Positions 15,512 to 23,821 of a DNA stretch of 64,000 nucleotides are shown one piece after another. The stretch lies in contig OZ241910.1 of assembly GCA_965203755.1 (NCBI GenBank), forward strand, positions 1,798,001 through 1,862,000. Direction: 5' to 3'. Position 1 is the stretch's first letter. The number at the start of each line of letters is the position of its first letter. Both the position numbers and the translations under genes were made by a program. The notes under the pieces were generated by a model, which was given only the letters and a program-made list of their open reading frames with translations, did no database searches and was not told where the DNA came from. This DNA comes from UBA6055 sp965203755 (GTDB taxonomy: Bacteria > Chloroflexota > Anaerolineae > Aggregatilineales > Phototrophicaceae).

Positions 15512-17081
15512 GTCGCTGCTGTGTTCAGACAGTCTCGAGTATAATGAGTTATCTATTCTTAACATAGATAAAGGTTGGTTTATCATCAAACAGTTATCCT
15601 TGTTTTCCGACGATCCTGTGACCGCATCCAACGATTATTTGTCGATGATGTATGAAACCGACAGTGTGACATCTTCGGCTGCACGGGTCAATCTCGAGCG
15701 AAAATATCAATCGGTATTGCAGCCAACAAATCGGTTCAATCGCCAGCTTGTGAGCTATCAAGCCAACAAATCTGCCAAAATGCACCGTTGGTTTAAGTAT
15801 AAAGAGGGCTTTTCGGCGAGGCTTGTGCACAAACTGATACAGGAGTTTGATCTAAAGCACCGGCAGCATGTCCTTGATCCGTTTGCAGGTGTATCGACGA
15901 CTTTGCTTGTGGCGCAGGAATTTGGACTTCATGCAACCGGCATTGAAGTCATGCCAATAGGTGAGGTTGTTTGGCAGGCAAAATCAAGGGCTTGGCAATA
16001 TGATGTCTCGTCGTTACAAGCGGTGCGCGAATGGGTCAAATCAACACCACCCCAAAAATCCGAGCGGGTTTTCCCGCATGTTCCGATAACCTGTCACGCC
16101 TTTGATGCTGCACAGGAAGCGCATTTAATGTGGTACGATGAACAGTTTCAAGCATGGCATGTCGAGGATAATATGCAGGTCTTGCTGAAGTTTGTCCTGC
16201 TGTCTACGCTTGAAGACATCAGCTATACCAGCAAGGATGGGCAATATCTGCGATGGGACAGCCGCGCCGAGAAAGTTCAACAGCGAAATGCCAAACGAAT
16301 CGCACAAGGGAAGAAGCCATCCAAGGCATTCCACAAAGGCGAAATCCTGGATGTTCGCTCCGTAATTATAGAAGCGCTCGATCTTATTATCCTCGATGTC
16401 TCGATGATGAATCGACCATCTATATGCGGCGAGCAGAAGCTCATTCTTGGAACGGCGCTTGATGCCTTGCCCATGCAGCCGGATAATCATTTTGATGCAG
16501 TGATTACGTCCCCACCCTATTGCAATCGTTATGATTACACCCGGACTTATGCTTTGGAGCTAGCTTTCCTGGGGCTTGGCCATCAGGCATTTCTCGATCT
16601 GCGCCAGACACTATTAAGCTGTACCGTTGAAAACAAGTCCAAAATTCAACAGTTGCGGATCCTTTATTCACAAATGGGTCGGCTTGACGATTTCACGAAA
16701 ATTATAAACATGCTCGAAAATCACGAGGCCTTTCAGGAGATATTGGGCGCACTTCGACTGCGGAATAAACGCGGTGAAGTCAATAACAAGGGAATTATTT
16801 CCATGGTCGAGGGCTATTTTACCGAGCTGGCGTTTGTAACATACGAGCTCTTTCGGGTTTGCAAAGCCGGGGCATCCGTTGCAATCGTCAATGACAATGT
16901 ACGATACAGCGGCGAAATTATCCCTGTAGACTTGCTGATGACAGACATTGCCGTCGAATTTGGCTTCACTCCCGAAACGATTTATGTTCTCTCGCAACGC
17001 AAAGGCAACAGCAGTCAGCAAATGGGCAAATACGGACGGGAAGCGCTGCGAAAGAGTATCTTGATTTGGAAAAAGCAATGA
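15495..17081 (+). CDS. Type II DNA methyltransferase, amino-group (probably N4-cytosine) class
   Basis: A 528-codon frame with the AdoMet motif LDPFAGVSTT (Asp at codon 128) and the catalytic motif TSPPYCNRYDY (codons 338-347), in the order I then IV. SPPY is typical of N4-cytosine methyltransferases. Transcription may begin after the TATAAT at 15540, which would exclude the ATG at 15495. The family-like N-terminus KQLSLFSDD starts at codon 32, behind an AAAGG at 15570-15574, but there only ATC codons are available at 15582/15585; later in-frame options are TTG 15600 and ATG 15645. The gene is AT-rich compared with its neighbours and is followed 7 bp later by a nuclease gene, so the pair is probably acquired. 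It would protect host DNA from that nuclease. Confidence 0.82.
   Translation: MSLTNKSLLCSDSLEYNELSILNIDKGWFIIKQLSLFSDDPVTASNDYLSMMYETDSVTSSAARVNLERKYQSVLQPTNRFNRQLVSYQANKSAKMHRWFKYKEGFSARLVHKLIQEFDLKHRQHVLDPFAGVSTTLLVAQEFGLHATGIEVMPIGEVVWQAKSRAWQYDVSSLQAVREWVKSTPPQKSERVFPHVPITCHAFDAAQEAHLMWYDEQFQAWHVEDNMQVLLKFVLLSTLEDISYTSKDGQYLRWDSRAEKVQQRNAKRIAQGKKPSKAFHKGEILDVRSVIIEALDLIILDVSMMNRPSICGEQKLILGTALDALPMQPDNHFDAVITSPPYCNRYDYTRTYALELAFLGLGHQAFLDLRQTLLSCTVENKSKIQQLRILYSQMGRLDDFTKIINMLENHEAFQEILGALRLRNKRGEVNNKGIISMVEGYFTELAFVTYELFRVCKAGASVAIVNDNVRYSGEIIPVDLLMTDIAVEFGFTPETIYVLSQRKGNSSQQMGKYGREALRKSILIWKKQ
15540..15545 (+). promoter_or_regulatory. Candidate -10 box for the XcyI-like restriction-modification pair
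   Basis: A perfect TATAAT lies just after the end of the VWA gene, at the start of the AT-rich insert. No convincing -35 box is seen at the usual distance. If used, transcription would start near 15552, downstream of the first in-frame ATG of the methyltransferase gene. Confidence 0.4.
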
Positions 17082-17088
17082 AAGATTG

Positions 17089-18042
17089 ATGATGCCTTCC
17101 AAACACGAGACATGGCGCTTGGATCAATTTGCCAAGAGTATATTTTTCCATCAGAAACTCCACGCATGGGGATTGGTTGAGGTTGCCGAACAAATCGAAA
17201 CCATAACTGGAGAGAATCTGGATTGGAGACTCGATAAACTAAACATATCTTCAAAAGCATGGAATAAAATCATCCACAGCGGGATAAAGCCTGTTATTGT
17301 ATTCGCTCATCCGGATGTGCTGACAGCCATAGTGAAATCAGTCAGTTACTATCGAATGCTGGCGATGGTTTCGCAAAAATCAATGAATCAAATCGGGCTT
17401 CGGACAACGCGGCTTGAGCAGACAGGCAGCTTGCCGGATTCCGATTTGGCAGTACGGATTGCACAACGTCTTAACCGAATCATCAGCAGTCTCATTGAAA
17501 CCGAACATCAAGTGGACAGACGTGAATTTGATATGTGGCGCGGCATGGCGGCCGGGTCACAAGCGCAAGGCTCATGGCAAAATGCCAAAGGGAATCGTGC
17601 AGAAAACGCAATTAGAAATGACTTGATATTAAAATTGCAGCAATCGAATTTGATCGACAGTGACTTTTTGGTTGACGCGAATCGCCGAGTTATCGAACTG
17701 GCCTTGCATGATGGCAGGCTGTTAAGAATGGGCGATGAGCCTGACCTTGCCATTTATGCCAACGGTGAAATTAAAGTTGCGGTCGAAATTAAAGGCGGAA
17801 TTGATGTTGCCGGTGTGCTTGAACGGGTAGGAGCGGCAATAAAAAGTCTTCGGCGAGTCAAAGAAGAAAATCCAAAAGCGATAACCATACTGCTTATGCA
17901 GGCTGTATCCATGTCACAGCAGGCTGAAAGAGATATTTTGTCTAATCAGGACAGCATTGACTACTGGTTTACAATCGAAGATATCCTGGAAGATTCCTCG
18001 CTTAAATCTGACTGTTATTCCCTGATGGGCTTGGTTCAGTAA
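17089..18042 (+). CDS. Type II restriction endonuclease, PD-(D/E)XK fold, possibly XcyI-like
   Basis: A 317-residue protein from tandem ATGs at 17089 and 17092. The nuclease core is visible as EPDLAIYANGEIKVAVEIKGG: Asp219, then Glu233-x-Lys235, the PD-(D/E)XK arrangement. A helical N-terminal half precedes it (segments KLHAWGLVEVAEQI and DRREFDMWRGMAAGSQAQGS). Length and overall look recall the XcyI family, which cleaves CCCGGG, but this assignment is from memory and unverified. It follows the amino-methyltransferase gene by 7 bp, which is the usual arrangement of a Type II pair, and shares its AT-rich composition. Predicted role: cleavage of unmodified invading DNA. Confidence 0.72.
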   Translation: MMPSKHETWRLDQFAKSIFFHQKLHAWGLVEVAEQIETITGENLDWRLDKLNISSKAWNKIIHSGIKPVIVFAHPDVLTAIVKSVSYYRMLAMVSQKSMNQIGLRTTRLEQTGSLPDSDLAVRIAQRLNRIISSLIETEHQVDRREFDMWRGMAAGSQAQGSWQNAKGNRAENAIRNDLILKLQQSNLIDSDFLVDANRRVIELALHDGRLLRMGDEPDLAIYANGEIKVAVEIKGGIDVAGVLERVGAAIKSLRRVKEENPKAITILLMQAVSMSQQAERDILSNQDSIDYWFTIEDILEDSSLKSDCYSLMGLVQ

Positions 18043-18186
18043 TCGTACATGACTATTGCGCTTGAGCTTCTTCCCACAGGAACACAGCCAAGTCCATGTC
18101 GCCGGGCGAATGACCGAAGTCGGTCAGCATGGTCGTTCCTTTACAAGCCGGTACATGCCATCTCGCTGCATCGCCATTTATGATAG

Positions 18187-18192
18187 TATAAT
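18187..18192 (+). promoter_or_regulatory. Candidate -10 box upstream of the Na+/Ca2+ exchanger gene
   Basis: A perfect TATAAT sits 68 bp before the chosen exchanger start, in the gap after the nuclease gene. No strong -35 was found. The leader would be about 60 nt long. Confidence 0.4.
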
Positions 18193-18260
18193 GGTTGCAG
18201 CCTTGCTGTTGTAGAGCGCTTGCTGCGAATCGCCTCGCGGGGCAGTGGGAGAAGTTTTGG

Positions 18261-19337
18261 ATGCTGGATGTTCTTGTGAGCTTGGCGGTGATCATCGCGG
18301 CGGTGTATTTGCTGGCGGTCATTACGGATCGTTTTTTTATTGTCAGCCTGGATCAAATATCGCGTCGACTGAACTTGTCGGATGAGGTAGCCGGCGCGTC
18401 GTTGATGGCTGTGGGCTCTTCGGCGCCGGAACTGGCGATTGCGCTCATGGCGCTGTTCACCAATGACGGCGCCCACAGCGATGTTGGCATCGGGACGATT
18501 GTCGGCTCGGCGGTCTTCAATATCCTGGTGATTACCGGGGTGTCCGCCCTTGTCGCCGGCGGTTTGCACATTCATGTCTTTGCCATCCGCCGCGATACTT
18601 TTTGTTATCTGGTGTCCATTGGCTATCTGGCGCTCGTCTTCCGAGATGGCGAAGTTCTGCTGTGGGAGGCGGTATTGGGGTTGGCAGCCTATGCCGTTTA
18701 TGTGCTGCTGCTTGTCTTTCTCAAAGCGCCGCCAGCCGCCGAAGCCCCACAGGCAAATGAGGTTAGCAAGCCGCGGCCGCAGCCAGCGCCGCGCCGCAGC
18801 GTTTTGCATCATCTCGATTCGGTCATTGTTCGGCTTGTCAGGATGATTGCCGGCGCGCCCCAAAAGAACTGCCTGCGGGCCTTTCTGGTGGCTATCGGCT
18901 TGATTGTGACGCTAAGCTATGTTCTGATTCAATCGACCATTGTCTTCGCCGCCGGCCTGGGTATTTCACCGGTGATTGTGGCTTTAACGCTGCTGGCGGC
19001 CGGAACATCGGCGCCCGACCTGATCGCTTCGATTGACGTCGCCCGCGACGGACGCGGCGGCATGGCGGTGGCGAATGCCATTGGCTCCGATATCTTTGAC
19101 GTTTTCATCGGCTTGGGGCTGCCCTGGTTTGTCGCCATCGTCTTTCAGGGAGCAAGCTCCATCCACGTCGGCACAGACGGGCTGTGGGTTTCTATCGGCA
19201 TTCTGGTGGCGACCACGCTGGTCTTGTATGTCTTTTTGGAAACCAAGCGGACACTTAGCCGGATGGAGGGCTTGATTTTGCTGCTCCTGTACCTGGCATT
19301 TGTCATTTATACCCTCGTTTCAGGAGCGGCTGTCTAG
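18261..19337 (+). CDS. Sodium/calcium exchanger of the CaCA family, K+-dependent (NCKX)-like
   Basis: The ATG at 18261 has GGAG 8-9 bases upstream. The 358-residue polytopic protein has two alpha repeats. Repeat one contains GSSAPELAIAL and GSAVFNILVITG. Repeat two contains LAAGTSAPDLIASI and IGSDIFDVFIGLGLPW. The catalytic Glu of repeat one and Asp of repeat two are present. The Asp in the second repeat (SAPDL) is the pattern of K+-dependent exchangers, whereas K+-independent types usually have Glu, so K+ dependence is a reasonable inference. A cytoplasmic loop rich in Pro/Ala separates the halves. It would exchange Na+ for Ca2+ across the plasma membrane. The following Fe-S membrane protein begins 2 bp after its stop, suggesting an operon. 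Confidence 0.87.
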   Translation: MLDVLVSLAVIIAAVYLLAVITDRFFIVSLDQISRRLNLSDEVAGASLMAVGSSAPELAIALMALFTNDGAHSDVGIGTIVGSAVFNILVITGVSALVAGGLHIHVFAIRRDTFCYLVSIGYLALVFRDGEVLLWEAVLGLAAYAVYVLLLVFLKAPPAAEAPQANEVSKPRPQPAPRRSVLHHLDSVIVRLVRMIAGAPQKNCLRAFLVAIGLIVTLSYVLIQSTIVFAAGLGISPVIVALTLLAAGTSAPDLIASIDVARDGRGGMAVANAIGSDIFDVFIGLGLPWFVAIVFQGASSIHVGTDGLWVSIGILVATTLVLYVFLETKRTLSRMEGLILLLLYLAFVIYTLVSGAAV

Positions 19338-19339
19338 CG

Positions 19340-20836
19340 ATGAAGCAGCGCATTTTGCAGCCAGAATATGGCGGTCGGGATGTCCTCAAGCTGCCGCTTA
19401 TCGGCTGGCTTTTGCGCCAGCGATACGGCCGAGCAGCCTTGCAGCTGCTCCTGACCGTCATTGCCGCCGCTCTGATGATTGACGGCTTTATTGGTCCGCA
19501 GTCGGCGGCCCGCAATCTGGCGACGGTCACCGCCTGGGTGCATTATCGAGGCATTGTGGTGGTTGCGCTGCTGCTGGCGGGCAATCTGTTTTGCATGGGC
19601 TGCCCTTTTACCCTGCCGCGCAGCCTGGCAAAACGTCTGTCACTAAGCGGGCGCCGCTTCCCCAAGCGATTGCGAAATAAATGGCTGGCGATTTTCAGCC
19701 TGTTTGTCCTTTTCTTTCTGTATGAGTTTCTTGATCTGTGGGCGAGTCCCTGGCTGACCGCTTGGGTGATTCTGTTCTATTTCGGCGCCTCCTTTGTGCT
19801 GGAAGCGGTCTTTGTCGAATCGGCATTTTGCAAATATGTCTGTCCGCTCGGCTCATTCAACTTTGTCTATTCAACCTTGTCGCCGACCCAAATCGCTGTC
19901 AGATCGCCGGCTGTTTGCGCCAACTGCGTCGGTAAGGAATGCGTCAACGGCAGCTATGCCCGCCAGCCGGTGATTCGCCTGGATGAGATCGCGGCTGCCG
20001 GCGGCCGCGGTGAAAAACGGACGGTTGAGGTCAAACATGGGCCGCAGGGCGCGCTCGGCTGCGGCACGCTGCTGTTTGCGCCGCAGATCCGCAGCAATAT
20101 GGACTGCACAATGTGTTTGGACTGTGTTCGCGCCTGCCCGCACGATAATGTCAGCCTGTTCACCCGCCAGCCCGGACGCGAATTAAGCCCAGCCGGCAGC
20201 TGGCCGCGGCGCTTGGATCTGTCGATGTTGGTGATCGCGCTGGCGTTCATGGGCATCTCGAACGCCTTTGGCATGGCGCCGCCCTATTATGAACTGCAAG
20301 CATGGCTGGCGCTGAATTTGGGCATCGCCAGCGAGTTTCTGGCGCTGCTGCTGATTTTTGGGCTGTGCAGCCTTGTTCTGCCAATGGCGGCCGCGGCGGC
20401 GGCCGCCGGTTTAGGATTGCGGCTGACCGGCATGCACAGGCGCGATTCCATTCGGGATACCTTGGCCGCCTTTGCGCCGGCTTTCGCGCCGATTGGATTT
20501 GGCATCTGGTTCGCACATTACAGCTTTCACTTTTTGGCGGCGCCTGGCTTGATTGTGCCGGTCATTCAGGAGTTCCTAGGCGCCGGCGGCGATTGGCAAA
20601 ATTGGAGCTTCGCCGTTGACGCCAGCATCATCGGCATCATCCAACTGACGGCGCTGGTTGGCGGTTTCCTCTGGAGTCTGCGCCTGGCGCAAAAGACAGC
20701 CCTGCGGCTCTATCGCCGCAAAGGATTGGCGGGCCTGCTGCCCTGGGCCTTGGTGTTCCTGATGATGATGCTCTTCGCCTGGCAAATTTTCACCATGCCG
20801 ATGGAGATGCGCGGCGCGGTGACGCTGTTTGGCTGA
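19340..20836 (+). CDS. NapH/NosR-like polytopic 4Fe-4S membrane protein
   Basis: A 498-residue protein with several membrane helices and conserved Cys motifs: CMGCPFTLPRS near residue 90, CKYVCPLGSFN near 165, CANCVGKECVNG near 195, and a ferredoxin-type CTMCLDCVRACPHDN near 260. The C-terminal half has further hydrophobic helices. The pattern is that of NapH/NosR/CcoG-type proteins, which pass electrons from the quinone pool or support assembly of metalloenzymes at the membrane. Only one clear CxxCxxCxxxCP set is present, so one cubane cluster is certain and the others may form a second. Its start is 2 bp after the exchanger stop, so it is probably translated from the same mRNA. The electron acceptor is not identifiable here. 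Confidence 0.75.
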   Translation: MKQRILQPEYGGRDVLKLPLIGWLLRQRYGRAALQLLLTVIAAALMIDGFIGPQSAARNLATVTAWVHYRGIVVVALLLAGNLFCMGCPFTLPRSLAKRLSLSGRRFPKRLRNKWLAIFSLFVLFFLYEFLDLWASPWLTAWVILFYFGASFVLEAVFVESAFCKYVCPLGSFNFVYSTLSPTQIAVRSPAVCANCVGKECVNGSYARQPVIRLDEIAAAGGRGEKRTVEVKHGPQGALGCGTLLFAPQIRSNMDCTMCLDCVRACPHDNVSLFTRQPGRELSPAGSWPRRLDLSMLVIALAFMGISNAFGMAPPYYELQAWLALNLGIASEFLALLLIFGLCSLVLPMAAAAAAAGLGLRLTGMHRRDSIRDTLAAFAPAFAPIGFGIWFAHYSFHFLAAPGLIVPVIQEFLGAGGDWQNWSFAVDASIIGIIQLTALVGGFLWSLRLAQKTALRLYRRKGLAGLLPWALVFLMMMLFAWQIFTMPMEMRGAVTLFG

Positions 20837-20957
20837 ACGTCACCGCAAGCGCATCAAAACAGCCGGCCTGCATTTTTATACACAGAGCCATTGACAGCCG
20901 GCGAATAGATATTCTACCATAAAGACCGTGCAGCATCGTTCACAGGCGGCAGATTTT

Positions 20958-21716
20958 ATGATTCATACATTCTGTCAATGGATTCGCAGATGCCTCAATT
21001 TTTTTCTTAGCCAGTTGACGCGCGGCTTCACCATGATGCGAAAACAGATTGGCGGCGGACGCGTCCTGGTCAAACGGGGAGACGTTTATTATATCCCGCT
21101 GTGGCTGCTGATTGCCATCGCGCTGGCGCTGGCAGCCATTTGGGGCGGCGCCGCTCAACTGGCAGGGCGCGTCTCATTGACTGCCCATCCGCCGCCAGAA
21201 AGCGAGCTTGCGGATTTCTTCGCGCCATCGATTCATTATTGGTCAGGCAAGATCAGCCAGTGGGCCGAGATGTATGAGGTCGATCCGCACCTGCTGGCGA
21301 CTGTGATGCAGATTGAATCCTGCGGACATCCCAAGGTCATCAGCAGCGCCGGCGCCCGCGGCCTGTTCCAGGTGATGCCGTTTCATTTTGCCGATGATGA
21401 GGATATGCTCGACCCTGATACCAATGCCATGCGCGGCGGTTCGTTCCTGAATCACTGCTATCAGGCGGCCGATGGCGTCATTGGTTTGACCCTCGCCTGT
21501 TATAACGGCGGGCCCTCGGCGATCAGCCAGCCGGCGCATAGCTGGCATGCGGAAATACAGCGCTATTATCGCTGGGGGGTGGGCATCTACAACGATGCGA
21601 TCACGAACCAGGCCGAAAGCGATACCTTCAATCAATGGATGAACGCCGGCGGCAGCCGTCTGTGCGCCAGCGCGCTCAACGAACTGCACAGCTATGCGCC
21701 GCCGGCCTCATCCTGA
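20958..21716 (+). CDS. Membrane-anchored lytic transglycosylase (SLT domain)
   Basis: I chose the ATG at 20958 because AGGCGG lies 8 bases upstream; a second possible start is at 21033 (MMRKQIGGG). A single membrane helix (LWLLIAIALALAAIWG) is followed by an SLT-type domain with the catalytic Glu in VMQIESCGHPKV, then SAGARGLFQVMPFHF, ACYNGGPSAI and RYYRWGVGIY. This is the Slt70/goose-lysozyme-like fold that cleaves the MurNAc-GlcNAc bond with formation of 1,6-anhydroMurNAc. The signal anchor places it outside the membrane, acting on peptidoglycan. It is convergent with lexA; the two stop codons are almost adjacent. Confidence 0.85.
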   Translation: MIHTFCQWIRRCLNFFLSQLTRGFTMMRKQIGGGRVLVKRGDVYYIPLWLLIAIALALAAIWGGAAQLAGRVSLTAHPPPESELADFFAPSIHYWSGKISQWAEMYEVDPHLLATVMQIESCGHPKVISSAGARGLFQVMPFHFADDEDMLDPDTNAMRGGSFLNHCYQAADGVIGLTLACYNGGPSAISQPAHSWHAEIQRYYRWGVGIYNDAITNQAESDTFNQWMNAGGSRLCASALNELHSYAPPASS

Positions 21717-21717
21717 A

Positions 21718-22398
21718 TCAATGGATGCTGCGAATCACGGAAAGCACCTTGCCCTTAATCTCGCAGTTGGCGGGATGGACATAAATCGGGTCATAAGATG
21801 GATTTGCCGGCTCCAGACGAATCGAGTCCGATTCCCGATAAAAATGCTTGAGTGTGGTCTCATTATCTTCCAGCAGCCAGGCCGCCACCATTTCACCATT
21901 GTTCGCCGTGCTTTGCCGACGCAGGATGACAATATCGCCATCCTGAATCATCGAATCGACCATAGAATCGCCGCGTACCGTCAGCGCGAAGACCTCGGCT
22001 TCGTCATAGCCATGAAGCAGCATCGTCGGCACCGGCATATAATCATCTTCATCAATGTGATGACCGCTGTCGTCTGGCAGAGAGATGGGCTCGCCAGCGG
22101 CAATCCGCCCAACCAGCGCGATGCGGTTCATATCGGCTTGGGCAGCCACGCGCTTGGTCGCCGACATGCCAGGAATCGCGCCAATAATACGCAAGCCGCG
22201 TGACACCTTGCCCGAACGTTCCAGATAGCCGGCGGCAACCAGCTTGTTCAGGTTATAATTGACCACCGATGTCGAAGCGATGCCACAGGCTTCGCCAATC
22301 TCGCGGATGCTTGGCGGATAGCCCTGCTCCTGCATATAACGCAACATAAACTTCATCATGTTCTGCTGCCGCTGCGACAGCTTCCTAAAACTTTTCAT
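21718..22398 (-). CDS. lexA: LexA repressor of the SOS response
   Basis: A 226-residue LexA. The N-terminal winged helix (residues 5-70) includes YPPSIREIGEACGIAS. The self-cleavage Ala101-Gly102 lies in VGRIAAGEPI. The catalytic Ser145 is in VRGDSMVDSMIQDGD, and the catalytic Lys184 in TTLKHFY. RecA filaments trigger self-cleavage and release of target genes. The ribosome-binding site AAAAGGA precedes the ATG. Its promoter reads TTGACG-N17-TACACT on the reverse strand, and the operator lies between those boxes, as expected for autorepression. A YcaQ-type DNA glycosylase gene is divergent and may share the operator. Confidence 0.96.
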   Translation of the reverse strand: MKSFRKLSQRQQNMMKFMLRYMQEQGYPPSIREIGEACGIASTSVVNYNLNKLVAAGYLERSGKVSRGLRIIGAIPGMSATKRVAAQADMNRIALVGRIAAGEPISLPDDSGHHIDEDDYMPVPTMLLHGYDEAEVFALTVRGDSMVDSMIQDGDIVILRRQSTANNGEMVAAWLLEDNETTLKHFYRESDSIRLEPANPSYDPIYVHPANCEIKGKVLSVIRSIH

Positions 22399-22473
22399 AG
22401 GTCATTCCTTTTCGTCTGCCAGGCTACACTTCAATTCCGGCTGCAAATAGGACATCTGATGCAGCTACTTTAC

Positions 22474-22508
22474 AGTGTAGCGAACATTTGTTTGTACGTC
22501 AAATGTTC
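22474..22508 (-). promoter_or_regulatory. lexA promoter with embedded LexA operator dyad
   Basis: Reverse strand: -35 TTGACG (22497-22502), 17-bp spacer, -10 TACACT (22474-22479). In the spacer lies CGAACATTTGTTTG (22481-22494), one base from the Gram-positive SOS box CGAAC-N4-GTTCG. In addition GAACATTTG (22482-22490) and CAAATGTTC (22500-22508) form a perfect 9-bp inverted repeat with a 9-bp spacer, so the second half may be another LexA half-site facing the ycaQ-like gene. Confidence 0.7.
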
Positions 22509-22582
22509 TATTGGGGCAATCGCATATAAGGGAAGGAATCCACGCTACAGGCCGCCACCTCTTCCATGCTACCATGCAAGCC

Positions 22583-23806
22583 ATGTCAAATTCCGTCCAG
22601 GTCACACGCGAAGATGTCAAACGGCTGGCAGTCTATAAACAGGGTTTGCATCAGCGCCCAGCAGCCAACAGCCAAGCCGAACTCAAGCGGATTATAGAAC
22701 GCATCGGTTTGTTGCAGCTGGATTCAATCAGCGTCGTCGCCCGCAGTCATTATCTGGTCATGCTGGCGCGCGCCGGCTTGTATCATCGGGCTGATTTGGA
22801 TGATCTGCTGACCAGCGGCTTCCTCTTTGAAAGCTGGGCTCATGCCGCCTGCCAAATCCCCGCCGCCCATTACCCTTATTTTCATGCTTATATCCAACAG
22901 AAGCGACTCAAGGAAACCCGTTGGCACATCCAAAAACTTGGCGGCGAATCCCAAGCCATCATCGAACAGGTGCTGGCAGCCATCCGCGACCAAGGCCCCA
23001 TGGCCTCCAAGGACTTCCAAAGCGAAGGCCGCGCCGCCGGCGGCTGGTGGAACTGGAAACCGGCCAAAGTGGCGCTGGAATACCTCTTTGACCGCGGCGA
23101 ATTGATGGTCGCTTACCGCCGCCAATTCCAGCGCTACTATGACCTAAGCGAACGGGTACTCGCCGGCAAAAACCTGAAACTGGACAAAACCCTGGCCGAT
23201 TATCAGCGCTGGGCGATTGAGCAGGGCCTGCGGCATATCGGCATCGCTGCCATCGACCAGATCGCCGATTATTACCGCCAGCCCAAACGGACGGCCGCCG
23301 CCATCATCAAATCGATGCGCGACCAAGGCATCGTTAAGCCAGTCAAGGTCATTGGCTGGGAAGACTCCGCCTGGATTCACCAGGACGATATCCCCTTGCT
23401 GAATGAAATCAAAGCCGGTCAGCATAGGCCGCGAATGACGGTGTTTCTGTCTCCTTTTGACAATCTGTTCTGGCATCGAGACCGCGATGAAATGCTCTGG
23501 GATTTCCACTACCGCATCGAGGTCTACACCCCCAAGCCAAAGCGCGTCTATGGTTATTATGTGATGCCGATTCTGCATGGCGGCGAATTGGTCGGGCGCA
23601 TTGACCCCAAAGTGGAGCGCAAGAAAAAGCGCCTAGTTTTTCATGCCCTGCATCTTGAAGACAGAGCCCAGGTCACGTCAGAACTGACTCAAGGGCTCAT
23701 CGCCGCCATTCAGGAGTTCATGACATTTCATCAATGCGAGACCTTTGAACTGCGCCAATGTCAAGCGGCGCGCCTCAAGCGAACGCTTCAAAAACATTTT
23801 GCCTGA
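22583..23806 (+). CDS. YcaQ/AlkX-type winged-helix DNA glycosylase (crosslink repair)
   Basis: The chosen start is the ATG at 22583 (407 residues); an ATG at 22574 is equally possible, and no clear ribosome-binding site precedes either. The protein matches the HTH_42/YcaQ family. It has the catalytic QxD motif at Gln45-Leu-Asp47 (GLLQLDSISVV), then FESWAHAACQIP, GGWWNWKPAKVALEYLFDRGEL, FLSPFDNLFWHRDR and YGYYVMPILHGGELVGRIDPK. Known: E. coli YcaQ (AlkX) unhooks interstrand crosslinks from nitrogen mustard, and related AlkC/AlkZ-type enzymes protect antibiotic producers. Divergent placement from lexA, with a LexA dyad between them, suggests SOS control, which would fit DNA repair. This regulation is inferred. 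Confidence 0.85.
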   Translation: MSNSVQVTREDVKRLAVYKQGLHQRPAANSQAELKRIIERIGLLQLDSISVVARSHYLVMLARAGLYHRADLDDLLTSGFLFESWAHAACQIPAAHYPYFHAYIQQKRLKETRWHIQKLGGESQAIIEQVLAAIRDQGPMASKDFQSEGRAAGGWWNWKPAKVALEYLFDRGELMVAYRRQFQRYYDLSERVLAGKNLKLDKTLADYQRWAIEQGLRHIGIAAIDQIADYYRQPKRTAAAIIKSMRDQGIVKPVKVIGWEDSAWIHQDDIPLLNEIKAGQHRPRMTVFLSPFDNLFWHRDRDEMLWDFHYRIEVYTPKPKRVYGYYVMPILHGGELVGRIDPKVERKKKRLVFHALHLEDRAQVTSELTQGLIAAIQEFMTFHQCETFELRQCQAARLKRTLQKHFA

Positions 23807-23821
23807 CAGACCAGCCGAGCT

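Noticed and set aside
18053..18130. A 25-codon reverse frame beginning MLTDFGHSPGDMDLAVFLWE with AAAGGA upstream
   Set aside because: Very short, no family recognised, and it ends beside the nuclease gene; possibly the tail of a lost gene but not supportable.
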